Assembly: GCF_023954305.1 (NCBI RefSeq)
Contig: NZ_JAMLIG010000001.1
Coordinates: 1,798,001-1,862,000, forward strand
Direction of reading: 5' to 3'
DNA: 64,000 nucleotides
Source of the DNA: Mesorhizobium sp.
GTDB taxonomy: Bacteria > Pseudomonadota > Alphaproteobacteria > Rhizobiales > Rhizobiaceae
Positions 53,191-61,690 of the stretch are shown piece after piece; within the stretch, counting starts at the first letter, position 1, and every line of letters starts with the position of its first letter. Under the pieces are notes generated by a model that saw nothing but the letters and a program-made list of their open reading frames with translations, did not search any database and was not told the DNA's origin. The position numbers were made by a program, and so were the translations under genes.

Positions 53191-54200
53191 GGCAACTCCT
53201 CCTTCAAGTTGCGCGTTACCGCCGGCGCGGGCTTCTTCTCCGTCCGGCGCAGCCGCCATTCGCGACGCTCGAGCAGCCCGGACAGGCCATGCGGCAGGAA
53301 CAGCAGGAACAGTAGGATGAAGAGGCCGTAGACGACCGTCTCCAATTCTCCGAATTCATGCAGGAGCTGCGGCAGCAGCACGACGATGATCGAGCCGAGG
53401 ATCGGCCCGAACCGCGTTCCCAGCCCGCCGACGACGACGATCGTCAGCAGCGACACCAGGACGTGGAATTCGGAAAGGCTGGGGTCGACCCGCAGAGAGG
53501 TGATGCCGAAGCATACGCCGGCGATCGCCGCCATGACGGCCGACAGCACCAGTACCGCAAGCTTCATGCGGGTTACCTTCACGCCGAGTGCCTGTGCCGC
53601 AGTCTCATCGTCGCGGATCGCTTGCATGGCGCGGCCGAGGTGTGACCGGATCAGGAAATCGTGGAAGATGAATACCGCCGCCGCGAGCGCGAGAATGACG
53701 AAATAGATCCCCATGCGCCCTATCGGCTCACCACCCCATTCGAGCGGCGGCACGGCGACGCCGCTCTGGCCGCCTGTGAAGTTGATCCAGCGGTTGGCGA
53801 CGCCGTTCTGCACCAGCATGAAGGCGAGCGTCGCCATGGCAAGGTAGTGGGTGCGCAGCCTCAGCAGCGGCAGTCCGATCAGCAGCGACAGCACCGCCAC
53901 CAGCAGCAGTGAGCCGACAAAGGCCGAAACCGGACCCATCCCCAGCATGGTCTGCAGCATCGCGAAGGCATAGCCGCCGATGGCATAGAAGGCGGGCGAG
54001 CCGAGCGAGATCTGACCTGAGTAGCCGTAAAGCAGGTTGAAGCCCATGCACAGGATCGCATAGATCCAGACCAGCATTGCCAGCCGCAGATGGAAGCCGC
54101 TCGTCAGCAGGAAGGGCAGTGCGATCCCCAGCGCCAGGACGACCAGCACCGGGACGATGGTCGGCGAGCGGGGGGCCCCGGGAACAGTGTTCGCGGCCAT
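53187..54200 (-). CDS. Liv-type ABC transporter permease (LivM-like)
   Basis: This 337-residue inner-membrane permease has about ten hydrophobic helices. It carries FNLLYGYSGQISLGSPAFYA and the C-terminal GGLGTRFGPILGSIIVVLLP, both LivM hallmarks. The C-terminal tail after LPHGLSGLLERREW is basic and cytoplasmic. It starts one base after the LivH-like stop and overlaps the LivG-like start. Confidence 0.9.
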   Translation of the reverse strand: MAANTVPGAPRSPTIVPVLVVLALGIALPFLLTSGFHLRLAMLVWIYAILCMGFNLLYGYSGQISLGSPAFYAIGGYAFAMLQTMLGMGPVSAFVGSLLLVAVLSLLIGLPLLRLRTHYLAMATLAFMLVQNGVANRWINFTGGQSGVAVPPLEWGGEPIGRMGIYFVILALAAAVFIFHDFLIRSHLGRAMQAIRDDETAAQALGVKVTRMKLAVLVLSAVMAAIAGVCFGITSLRVDPSLSEFHVLVSLLTIVVVGGLGTRFGPILGSIIVVLLPQLLHEFGELETVVYGLFILLFLLFLPHGLSGLLERREWRLRRTEKKPAPAVTRNLKEELP

Positions 54201-54201
54201 G

Positions 54202-55086
54202 TCAACGGCGCTCCGCTTCGTAGTCGCCGAGGAGGCCGTAAGGGCGCACGATCAGGACCAGCAGGATGAGGACGAAGATGGCCGGCTCCGCATAGAGCGA
54301 CGTGCCATAGCCGGCCATCAGCGCTTCCATCATGCCGATGGCGATACCGCCGGCGGCGGCGGCGAAGGGCGAGCCCAGCCCGCCCAGTATCGCGGCCATG
54401 AAGCCCTTGACGGTGAGCAGAAGGCCCATGCCGACATGGCCGCCCAGGAGGGGGCCGACCATCATGCCGGCGACGCCGGAAATGGTGGCCGAGAAGATGA
54501 ACGAGAACTGAACGATGCGCTCGGAGCGAATGCCCATCAGTAGGGCGACCTTCGGATTGACGCCTGTCGCGCGCACGGTCAGGCCGAATCGGGTGCGATA
54601 GAGCAGATACCAAGTGGCCACGAGAAAGGCGAAGAAGATAGCGATCAGCGAGATCTGCTGCGCATTGGTGACGAGGAAGCCGATACGCATCGGCGTCAAC
54701 GACAGAACCGGCGGCACGTAGCGCTGGTCGGGGCCCCAGAGCAGGAAAGCCAGTCCGTAGACAACGATCGCACCGGCCAGTGTGCCGATCATGATGGTCA
54801 GCGGCGCTGCCTTGCGCTTCATCAGCGGCCGGTAAACACCATAGTCGAGTGCCAGCGCGGCAACGACGACCACGGCGATCATCGCCAGCATAGCGAGCGG
54901 CCACGGTAGCGCGAGCGTCACCATGAACAGGACGGCACACATGGCGCCGAGCATGACGAACTCGCCCTGGGCGAAATTGATCACGCGGGAAGAGCCGTAG
55001 ATGACGGAAAGGGACAGCCCGATCAGGCCGTAAACGCTGCCATTGGTCAGGCCGGCCAGCAGCAGGTAGCTGAGCTTCATGAGCAT
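54202..55086 (-). CDS. Liv-type ABC transporter permease (LivH-like)
   Basis: This 294-residue permease has about eight membrane helices. It carries VINFAQGEFVMLGAM and the C-terminal GGLGSPFAAAAGGIAIGMMEA, as in LivH. A second in-frame Met lies at residue 3 and could be the true start. It forms the channel with the LivM-like protein. The gap to the binding-protein gene is 77 bases. Confidence 0.9.
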   Translation of the reverse strand: MLMKLSYLLLAGLTNGSVYGLIGLSLSVIYGSSRVINFAQGEFVMLGAMCAVLFMVTLALPWPLAMLAMIAVVVVAALALDYGVYRPLMKRKAAPLTIMIGTLAGAIVVYGLAFLLWGPDQRYVPPVLSLTPMRIGFLVTNAQQISLIAIFFAFLVATWYLLYRTRFGLTVRATGVNPKVALLMGIRSERIVQFSFIFSATISGVAGMMVGPLLGGHVGMGLLLTVKGFMAAILGGLGSPFAAAAGGIAIGMMEALMAGYGTSLYAEPAIFVLILLVLIVRPYGLLGDYEAERR

Positions 55087-55163
55087 TTTGAAAGGGTCCT
55101 TGCTTCGGCTGGGACCGAAGCGGCGCGCGAGCCCATGCCGCGCGCCGCCGCGAGATGCGGATG

Positions 55164-56363
55164 CTACTTCTTCAGGGCCGCGGCCGCGTCGACTGCTTCG
55201 AGCGACTTGCCGTCGTCAGCGACCTTCACAAAGACGAAGAACCCTTCGTCGGTCGGCCCGTGATGGCTCTTCGAGAACTTGTAGCCACTTTGGGCCGTGC
55301 CCTGCATGCCGACGAAGTCTCCGTGCCGCGTGGTCGCATCGCGGATCGCGTCGCGCGCGCCCTGGAGGTCGCCGGCCTGGATCGCGGCCTGGACTTTCTC
55401 GTCCTTCAGCACCGCGACCGTCAGCGTGCCGGCGTCATAGCCCTGGGCGGGCGACGGCGAGATCGCGAGCGGACCGAACTGTTCCGAATACTTTTTGAAG
55501 AGTTCGGCCACCTCCGGCCTCGTCGTGTCGACCGATGACGGGACGAGCACGCCGTTGCCGGTGTCTGCGGCCAGATCGCGGAACGCCTTCATCATGCCGA
55601 CGCGCGGCATGATCACCGGCTTGTCGATGTCCATCTGGCGGATGGTGCGGATGACGCGCGCGCCGTCGGCCGGATAAGGGTAAACGAGAATCGCTTCGGC
55701 ATCGGCCTGCATCAGGTTGATGACCTGCGGCGACACGTCCGTCGCGGCGACGTCATAGGTCTGCTGCGTCGCGACCGTAATGTTCTTCTTGGCGAGCTCC
55801 TCGGTCGCCGACGCAGCGCCGGAGATGCCGAAGGGCACTGAATTGTTGATGATGGCGACCGACTTGATGCCGTTCTTGGACAGGGCATCGGCGACCGCGA
55901 TCGAATCCTGGGTCACCTTCGGGCCAAACCGGAACTGGTATTCGGCATTGTCGGTGACGTTCGGCGCCGCCGCGGCGAGAATGTAGAGCGGCGTCTTGGT
56001 CTGGTTGGCGACTGTCACCAGCGAGTTGGCCACGGCCGACGGGCTGCCGCCGATGATGAGAAGACCCTTGTCGTCCTCCGAGCAGCGTGTGCCGAAGTTC
56101 GCGGCGAGCTGCGGGTCGGTCTTGGTGTCGTAGGTGATCAGCTCGACTTTCTGGCCATTGATTCCGCCCGCCTCGTTGAGCGGGTCGATGACCATCTTGA
56201 GCCCGTTCAGGCTTTCGATACCGGTGTCGGCGGCCGAACCGGAGCGGTCGTCCACGTGGCAGATGACGAGCTTCAGCGGCTCCGCATACGCTGCCGCGCC
56301 GACCGCGACGAGCAGGCCGGCGGTCGCGGCGGAACGATATAGCAACTGGATGATGCGATGCAT
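55164..56363 (-). CDS. Liv-type ABC transporter substrate-binding protein
   Basis: This 399-residue periplasmic binding protein has a signal peptide cleaved after AAYA (about residue 27). The mature protein begins EPLKLVICHVDDRSGSAADT. The family core is visible in AGGINGQKVELITYDTKTDP. It is only distantly similar to the first binding protein (12880), so the two importers probably take different substrates. It heads the operon of two permeases, two ATPases and a MaoC dehydratase. Confidence 0.9.
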   Translation of the reverse strand: MHRIIQLLYRSAATAGLLVAVGAAAYAEPLKLVICHVDDRSGSAADTGIESLNGLKMVIDPLNEAGGINGQKVELITYDTKTDPQLAANFGTRCSEDDKGLLIIGGSPSAVANSLVTVANQTKTPLYILAAAAPNVTDNAEYQFRFGPKVTQDSIAVADALSKNGIKSVAIINNSVPFGISGAASATEELAKKNITVATQQTYDVAATDVSPQVINLMQADAEAILVYPYPADGARVIRTIRQMDIDKPVIMPRVGMMKAFRDLAADTGNGVLVPSSVDTTRPEVAELFKKYSEQFGPLAISPSPAQGYDAGTLTVAVLKDEKVQAAIQAGDLQGARDAIRDATTRHGDFVGMQGTAQSGYKFSKSHHGPTDEGFFVFVKVADDGKSLEAVDAAAALKK

Positions 56364-56461
56364 TGGCTTCCTCCAAGAACGCGTTTTGTCGCGGAACGCG
56401 TGACGCGGGCACCTACCATCGTACCAGCATCCTCCATGCCGATCGGTACGTGGGAGTATTT

Positions 56462-56475
56462 ATATGCTATAGTAC
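56462..56475. promoter_or_regulatory. Candidate operator of the second ABC importer operon
   Basis: ATATGCTATAGTAC matches the palindrome at 10 of 14 positions. It lies 99 bases upstream of the binding-protein start at 56363, similar to the distance of 94 bases in the first importer operon. Confidence 0.5.
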
Positions 56476-56565
56476 GATTTGGTGGCGCACAAGTTTCTTG
56501 TCATCATTTTTGGAGCTTAGTGACCTGTTATCATAACCCTGGCGCCTGGCCGTGGTCGTTAAAAC

Positions 56566-56593
56566 TTGCCGGGCAAAATGGCGTTACGCCGTT
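56566..56593 (-). terminator. Candidate terminator of the reductase/dehydratase operon
   Basis: On the minus strand, AACGGCG pairs with CGCCATT (one G-T pair) around a TAA loop at 56577-56593 and is followed by TTG. A second tight repeat, TTGCC-C-GGCAA (56566-56576), runs into TTTTAA. Both lie 50-80 bases after the stop of the alcohol dehydrogenase gene, where that operon should end. Confidence 0.4.
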
Positions 56594-56643
56594 CCCACGA
56601 CGGGTCGACAATCAGAGGTGACATACACTCACGTGTGTCGCAC

Positions 56644-57729
56644 TCATAACGCGATCACCACGCGTCGCGCTTCTCCGCGTGCCAGCAAGTCAAAGCCCGT
56701 CGCGATGTCCTGCAGGCCAATGCGATGCGAGATCAGGTCGTCGAAATGCAACTTGCCCTCCACATACCAGTCGGCCAGAAGTGGTAGTTCGCTGCGCGTC
56801 TTGATGTTGCCGAGGTAGGAGCCAATCAGCCGGCGCCCCTCCTGCAGTGCGCGGGGTCTGAGATCGATGCGCTGGTCGCCGGGAAGGATGCCGATCGTCA
56901 CCGTCGTCCCCCAGCCGATGCGGGTGGATTCGACCGCCTGTGACAGGATCGTCGACGAGCCCACGCATTCGAATGCGTAGTCCGCGCCGCCTCCCGTGAT
57001 GCCGCGGACGGCGCCGACAACGTCGGCCGTGGCACGCGGATCGATGAAATGGCTGACGCCCAGGCGGCGTGCCGTCTCGTCCTTCGCCGGATTGGTATCC
57101 ACCCCGATGATGGTCGTGGCACCCGCGATGCGGGCACCCTCGACGACGTTCAGCCCGATGCCTCCGAGCCCGAACACGACGACGCTGCTGCCAGGTTCGA
57201 CCTTCGCGGTGAAGATCGCGGATCCAACCCCGGTGGCCCCCGCGCAGGACAGGCAGCATATCACGTCGAGCGGCACGTCCGGCCTGATGCTCGCGGCCTG
57301 CCATTCGCGGACCGTGACGAGGGGAGAAAACGTGCCGAGTTCACAGAAGGCGCGCACAGCGCGTCCGTCGCGCGAGAACGGCCGGCGATCGACCTGCCTG
57401 AAATACTGGTCGCACAGATTGGTCTTGCGCGATCGGCAGGCGGGGCACGAACCGCATTCGGGAATGCCGGCGAGGATGACGTGGTCGCCCGGCGCGAGCG
57501 AGGTCACGCCGGGGCCGACATCGCGCACGATGCCTGCGCCCTCATGGCCGAGCACGATCGGGTAGTCGGACCAGTTTCGCGAGCCGTCGAAGAATGACAT
57601 GTCGGAGTGGCAGAGGCCGGCCGCTTTCACCTCCACCAGAACCTCGCCCTGACGCGGACCGTCAAGGTCGAATTCCGCCACCTCGATCGGCCGGTTTTGT
57701 CCGGAAGCGAAAGCGGCCTGAACCCTCAT
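56644..57729 (-). CDS. Zinc-dependent alcohol dehydrogenase family protein
   Basis: This 361-residue medium-chain dehydrogenase has catalytic zinc ligands Cys40 (GLCHSD) and His62 (LGHEGAG) and structural zinc Cys92, 95, 98 and 106 (ECGSCPACRSRKTNLC). The Rossmann motif is VVVFGLGGIGLNVVEGA. It most resembles class III/NAD-dependent members. I chose the ATG at 57729; a frame open to 57855 overlaps the small membrane gene. It ends the reductase/dehydratase operon and probably oxidises a hydroxyl made on the same substrate, as Had does after benzoyl-CoA reduction; that analogy is inference. Confidence 0.87.
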   Translation of the reverse strand: MRVQAAFASGQNRPIEVAEFDLDGPRQGEVLVEVKAAGLCHSDMSFFDGSRNWSDYPIVLGHEGAGIVRDVGPGVTSLAPGDHVILAGIPECGSCPACRSRKTNLCDQYFRQVDRRPFSRDGRAVRAFCELGTFSPLVTVREWQAASIRPDVPLDVICCLSCAGATGVGSAIFTAKVEPGSSVVVFGLGGIGLNVVEGARIAGATTIIGVDTNPAKDETARRLGVSHFIDPRATADVVGAVRGITGGGADYAFECVGSSTILSQAVESTRIGWGTTVTIGILPGDQRIDLRPRALQEGRRLIGSYLGNIKTRSELPLLADWYVEGKLHFDDLISHRIGLQDIATGFDLLARGEARRVVIAL

Positions 57730-57737
57730 GCGGCGTC

Positions 57738-57953
57738 TCAATGAACCATTTCTGTGATGATCTGGACGATCTCGACATAGCTCTTGAAGAGGAAGTAGCT
57801 CGCGGCAAGCACCGCTGGCACGAGCGGAAGCGACCACCAGCCGAGCTCGTTCCATACGAAGGCGAGGAAAAGTCCGGTTACTGCCAAAGCCATGACGGCG
57901 GCCCCGATCCGCCCGAGCTTCAGGATCAAACGAAGGGCCGGAAACCGTTCCAT
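57738..57953 (-). CDS. Small two-helix membrane protein in the reductase/dehydratase operon
   Basis: This 71-residue protein begins MERFPALRLILKLGRI. Two hydrophobic segments (about 17-32 and 39-56) are joined by WNELGWW, followed by a short C-terminal tail ending VQIITEMVH. It starts 11 bases after the activator stop and ends eight bases before the alcohol dehydrogenase start, so it is clearly inside the operon. I know of no named family. It may anchor or electrically connect the activator/reductase system to the membrane, but that is speculative. The start codon is ATG at 57953. Confidence 0.65.
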   Translation of the reverse strand: MERFPALRLILKLGRIGAAVMALAVTGLFLAFVWNELGWWSLPLVPAVLAASYFLFKSYVEIVQIITEMVH

Positions 57954-57964
57954 GGATGGATCGC

Positions 57965-58930
57965 TCAGAAATGCTTTTGCAGCGAGCCGACGAGCGATTT
58001 CAGTTTGCCCGGGACGGGCTGCTTCTCGCGCGGATCGACGGCGAATTCCGGCACGCCGCGGCATCCCGGGATGCAGGCCTTGTCCGCCGCCATCTGCTCC
58101 TCGCGCGCCATATCCTCGGCTTCGGAGATGAGAAGATGCCGGTTCTCGGCCCTGTAGTCGTCGAGGCCGATCAGCGCCGCCCCCAGCGCGCCCGCGATCT
58201 GCGGCACGTCGGGCAGGATCAGCGGCATCTGCAGCTCTTCCTGGATGTAGTGGACGGCGGCCGGATTGTTGGCGACGCCGCCGGTCATCACGACCGGACC
58301 CTTCTTGCCGACGCGCCCGACGAGGCCCAGCGTGCGCGACGCGATCGCCTTGTGCACGGCGCCCAGCACGTCTGTCTTGGGATGTCCTTCGGCCAGCAGC
58401 GAGATCACCTCGGTCTCGGCGAAGGTCGCGCACATGGACGAGATCTTCAACTTTTCCTGCGCTGCAAGCGCCGTGGCGCCCATGTCCTCCAGCGGAATTT
58501 CCATCGCCCGCGCCAAGACTTCCAGGAACTTTCCGGTGCCGGCGGCGCAGCGGTCGTTCATCGCAAACTGCGACACGAGCCCGTTGGCATCGACCGAGAT
58601 GACCTTGCTGTCCTGCCCGCCGATATCGATCACCAGCCGCGCGCCTGGCACCATCGCGACGGCGCCGCGCGCGTGGCAGGTGATCTCGGTGTAGTTCTTG
58701 TCCGCCTCGTCCAGCATACGGCGGCCGTAGCCGGTCGAGACGGTGCGGCCGATGTCGGCCTGTGTCAGGGCAGCGGCCTCCAGCGCGTCCTTCATCGACT
58801 GCTTCACGCCGTTGCCGGACACCGCGCCCATGTGGGCGACGGCGTGGGAAACAATGTTGCCCTTAAGGTCGAGGATGACCGTCTTTGCGGTGGTGGAGCC
58901 AAAGTCCACGCCCATCACGTGCTGTTTCAT
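57965..58930 (-). CDS. ATP-dependent activator of 2-hydroxyacyl-CoA dehydratase/benzoyl-CoA reductase
   Basis: This 321-residue ATPase is of the HgdC/BcrA-D (BadF/BadG) family. The ATP motifs are GVDFGSTTAKT (7-17), IDIGGQDSKV (101-110) and TGGVANNP (216-223). The [4Fe-4S] ligands of the homodimer are Cys128 (NDRCAAGTGKF) and Cys167 (SSMCATFAETEV), nearly the positions in HgdC (127 and 166). It hydrolyses ATP to inject one electron into the catalytic subunits. A C-terminal extension of about 65 residues carries Cys286 and Cys290. Only one activator gene is present, as in dehydratases, whereas BcrABCD has two. Confidence 0.9.
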   Translation of the reverse strand: MKQHVMGVDFGSTTAKTVILDLKGNIVSHAVAHMGAVSGNGVKQSMKDALEAAALTQADIGRTVSTGYGRRMLDEADKNYTEITCHARGAVAMVPGARLVIDIGGQDSKVISVDANGLVSQFAMNDRCAAGTGKFLEVLARAMEIPLEDMGATALAAQEKLKISSMCATFAETEVISLLAEGHPKTDVLGAVHKAIASRTLGLVGRVGKKGPVVMTGGVANNPAAVHYIQEELQMPLILPDVPQIAGALGAALIGLDDYRAENRHLLISEAEDMAREEQMAADKACIPGCRGVPEFAVDPREKQPVPGKLKSLVGSLQKHF

Positions 58931-58964
58931 CCGCCGCTCCTTCCACTCTTCTCGATCAACCGCC

Positions 58965-60302
58965 TCAGGCGGCGTGCACCATGCGCCGGTGCTCGATCGC
59001 TTCGAGCATTGCTTCGACGCGGCTGTTCAGCAGTTCGTCCTTGTAGAAAGACTCGTCGGTGACGTCGCCCTCGAACATGGATGTCGGGATACCTAGCTGC
59101 TTGTGCGCGGTGTCGGCGATCATGAACTGCGGATTGGTGAAGGCACGACAGGTGCGCGACGCGTGGATCACCATGCCGTCCACCTTGAACTTGCGGCACA
59201 GGCCCATGATCAGGTCGATCAGGATCGGCGCCGCATGGTTGTTCGGGCAGATCAGATAGTTCTGCGCCATGCCGCGCACGGGCGCGTTCGGGTCGATCAG
59301 GCTCGGCTCCTGCCAGAAGGCCATATGCGTGTAGCGTCCGGCCACCACAGAAGCGTCCCACTTCGCGAACTTGTTGGCGAGCCAGCCGACCTTGTTCCAA
59401 TTCATGATACCGTCGAAGAAGAGACGATACTTCTCATCCGGCACGGCGCCTTCACCGTCCTTGACGCGCTGCTTGACCTCGGCCAGCACGGTCTCGAAGT
59501 AATCCTTGACGCCTGCGACCGGCAGATTGTTGATCGGCGCGATCGAAACCACCCAGTCGAAGAAGCTCGCCGGAGCCGGCTGCGCGGTGCAGAGTTCCAT
59601 CGCTTCGAGCCGCAGTTCCGAGGCGCGGCGGATGTCGGCCATCATCGAATAGAGCCGGTCCCACGGATACGGCTTGCCTGTGCGCTCTTCGATGAATTTC
59701 ACCATGTCGAAGAGCTGGCGCTCGACATAGGTCGAGGTCTCTTCCCACTCCTGTCCGCGCAAATATCCGGCATCCGGCTTCGAGCCCCAGATCCACGGCA
59801 GCGACACGTTGAAGATCGGTATCTTCTTGCCGAAGACGCGGCTGGTCATCTCGTCCCATTGCTGCCCGGTGGAGCAATAGGCATAGGCCGAGATAATCAT
59901 GTCCGGCGGCGGCAGCTTCCAGGTCAGGTCGTCGTCGTCCGGCGTCGCGCCGGCATTGTCGCCGCGCAGCCGCTGGTTCGACACCGCGCAGCCGAGATGC
60001 GTGCGCGCATAGGAGCAGAGCTCGCGCATGTAGCCGCGTTCCTCGGCCACGCGCTGCGCGGTGCCTTCCTGGTGGCGGGCGGCGAGCATGGCCGAATAGG
60101 CTTCGCCGTGCACCCAGCAGATGTCGGCCGCCTCGAGGAACGGGTTGATCGCCGATCCTTCGTACCAGCAGACCAGCTTGCCCTCTTCCTTGGCGCGCCA
60201 GACCATCTCCCAGTAGTCGTTGACCAGCTTGCCGGCGATGCGGGTCGACTGGAGCTTGTTGGCCTTCTTCTCCTCGAAGGGGGATTTCACGGCGATATTC
60301 AT
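58965..60302 (-). CDS. Benzoyl-CoA reductase/2-hydroxyacyl-CoA dehydratase large subunit, pair 2
   Basis: This 445-residue subunit is of the BcrB/HgdA type. Conserved cysteine segments shared with pair 1 are RELCSYARTHLG, YAYCSTGQQWDE, NYLICPNNHAAP and HASRTCRAFTN, and the core EKYRLFFDGIMNWNKVGWLA is nearly the same. It lies 34 bases upstream of the activator gene and 15 bases after its small subunit. A stretch of about 15 acidic and polar residues (GATPDDDDLTW) follows the first cysteine region. It carries one [4Fe-4S] cluster by analogy and forms the active site with the small subunit. Confidence 0.87.
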   Translation of the reverse strand: MNIAVKSPFEEKKANKLQSTRIAGKLVNDYWEMVWRAKEEGKLVCWYEGSAINPFLEAADICWVHGEAYSAMLAARHQEGTAQRVAEERGYMRELCSYARTHLGCAVSNQRLRGDNAGATPDDDDLTWKLPPPDMIISAYAYCSTGQQWDEMTSRVFGKKIPIFNVSLPWIWGSKPDAGYLRGQEWEETSTYVERQLFDMVKFIEERTGKPYPWDRLYSMMADIRRASELRLEAMELCTAQPAPASFFDWVVSIAPINNLPVAGVKDYFETVLAEVKQRVKDGEGAVPDEKYRLFFDGIMNWNKVGWLANKFAKWDASVVAGRYTHMAFWQEPSLIDPNAPVRGMAQNYLICPNNHAAPILIDLIMGLCRKFKVDGMVIHASRTCRAFTNPQFMIADTAHKQLGIPTSMFEGDVTDESFYKDELLNSRVEAMLEAIEHRRMVHAA

Positions 60303-60317
60303 CTGGCTCTCCCTATC

Positions 60318-61502
60318 TCAGGCAGCTTGGCGGTGCTTGACGATTTCGACGAAGGTCTCGACCCGGGTCTTCAGGCTCTCGAGAGCCATGCCCTCATGCT
60401 CCGTCTCGATCAGGAGATGGGGCATGTCGGCCTTCTCGAAGGCCTCCTTGACCTCTGGGTAGTAGTACATGTGCGGCTCGCAGAACTTGGCCATCAGCAC
60501 GATCATCCCGTCGGCCTTCTCGTCGCGCATCGCATTGAGCAGATAGGCGTCCCAATCGACATTGTTCTGAACGCGTGTCGGGCAGGGGACGCCGGTGTTG
60601 CGGTCCATGTACCACCGCGCCAGCCCCGCGATCGGGTCGCCCTGCTCCGGCACATCGGTCGAGATGTAACGGAAGCCGTGGTAGAGATCGTCGCCGACGA
60701 CGGTCACGCCGCACTCCTCGATCATCTCCAGAAGTTCCGGCTTCGGCGCCTGGCAGAAGTGTCCGGAGAGGTGAAGGCGAACGTTGCGCGCGGGCAGGGG
60801 CGCCGCGCTCTCGTAGATGCGGACGAGCTTCTCCAGAAGTTCGGTGTGCTCGGCCTTGTCCATCACCATCGACGACTTCACCACATGCTGCATCTCGACC
60901 GAGCCGAGCGGCGCGATGCCCTTCTTGCGCATGTCGTAGAGCCGGCGGATCAGGCCGCGGTTCTTGTTGAACAGGCGGATCGAGGCATGCATTGACTCGT
61001 CCTGCACTTTGGCGCCGACGAAGTCCTCCAGTTCGGCGCGCAGCTTGGCGAAGCTCTCTTCGGAGCGGCCCTGCGTCCAGGGATCGCACATCGACGAAAT
61101 AAGCTGGAAGAAGATCACCCGCGTGTTGGTGAGCTGCATGCGGATGGCATCGGCCGCGCCGAGCAGCTGCACGCAATGGTCGCCGAACATGATCGCGTCC
61201 AGCACGTCGAAATCGCCGCGAACGGCCTGGTCGACCATCGAGCGCGTGTAGCCGCAGTAGAACGGGAACAACAGGCCGTGGCCGACCGTGATCGGGTCGT
61301 CGCTCTCCTGCAGGATCATCGGCAGGGCGCCAGCGGCATGCGCGAGCTCACCGGGAAAATTCATGGGAAACGAGCCGATGACCGGCCGGCCGGTTCGCCC
61401 CTTCCACTGCTTTGCATAGGACAGCGGGTCGCGCGCCGCCGCGGCGAAGCTGTCGATGATCTGGGTGCGTTCCAAGGCTGGCTCCGGTGCTCTCGCGCGC
61501 AT
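60318..61502 (-). CDS. Benzoyl-CoA reductase/2-hydroxyacyl-CoA dehydratase small subunit, pair 2
   Basis: This 394-residue subunit is of the BcrC/HgdB type. It shares with pair 1 YAKQWKGRTGRPVIG, FPGELAHAAG, FYCGYTRS (Cys83), MFGDHCVQLLGAAD (Cys110), SGHFCQAPKP and AKFCEPHMYYYPEVKEAF. It is the first gene of the operon small subunit, large subunit, activator, membrane protein, alcohol dehydrogenase. The ATG at 61502 follows GAGAG. An inverted repeat (61518-61534) lies in its leader and an operator-like site 56 bases upstream. Confidence 0.87.
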   Translation of the reverse strand: MRARAPEPALERTQIIDSFAAAARDPLSYAKQWKGRTGRPVIGSFPMNFPGELAHAAGALPMILQESDDPITVGHGLLFPFYCGYTRSMVDQAVRGDFDVLDAIMFGDHCVQLLGAADAIRMQLTNTRVIFFQLISSMCDPWTQGRSEESFAKLRAELEDFVGAKVQDESMHASIRLFNKNRGLIRRLYDMRKKGIAPLGSVEMQHVVKSSMVMDKAEHTELLEKLVRIYESAAPLPARNVRLHLSGHFCQAPKPELLEMIEECGVTVVGDDLYHGFRYISTDVPEQGDPIAGLARWYMDRNTGVPCPTRVQNNVDWDAYLLNAMRDEKADGMIVLMAKFCEPHMYYYPEVKEAFEKADMPHLLIETEHEGMALESLKTRVETFVEIVKHRQAA

Positions 61503-61517
61503 TGCTTGCTCTCTGAT

Positions 61518-61534
61518 GGTGAGTGTAGCTCACC
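61518..61534. promoter_or_regulatory. 6-5-6 inverted repeat in the leader of the reductase/dehydratase operon
   Basis: GGTGAG and CTCACC flank TGTAG, 16 bases upstream of the ATG at 61502. It is unlike the palindrome found elsewhere. It could be a site for a different regulator, such as a TetR protein, or an mRNA hairpin near the ribosome site. Confidence 0.45.
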
Positions 61535-61557
61535 TTGGCGAGGAGTCAAGGGAATTA

Positions 61558-61571
61558 ATACGCTACATATA
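61558..61571. promoter_or_regulatory. Candidate operator between pair 2 operon and racemase-like gene
   Basis: The left half ATACGCTA is perfect and the right half diverges (8 of 14). It lies 56 bases upstream of the start at 61502, the same distance as at several other promoters. Confidence 0.4.
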
Positions 61572-61690
61572 CCATTTTCCTTTACTCCACCAGGGCTGTG
61601 AGATAAGCGGAAAGTGAATGGATTCTCCCTCCAGCTTGCAGGAAGGGGCTGTCCGGCACGTGGTTAGCCGCACTCAACACGGAGCATGAC

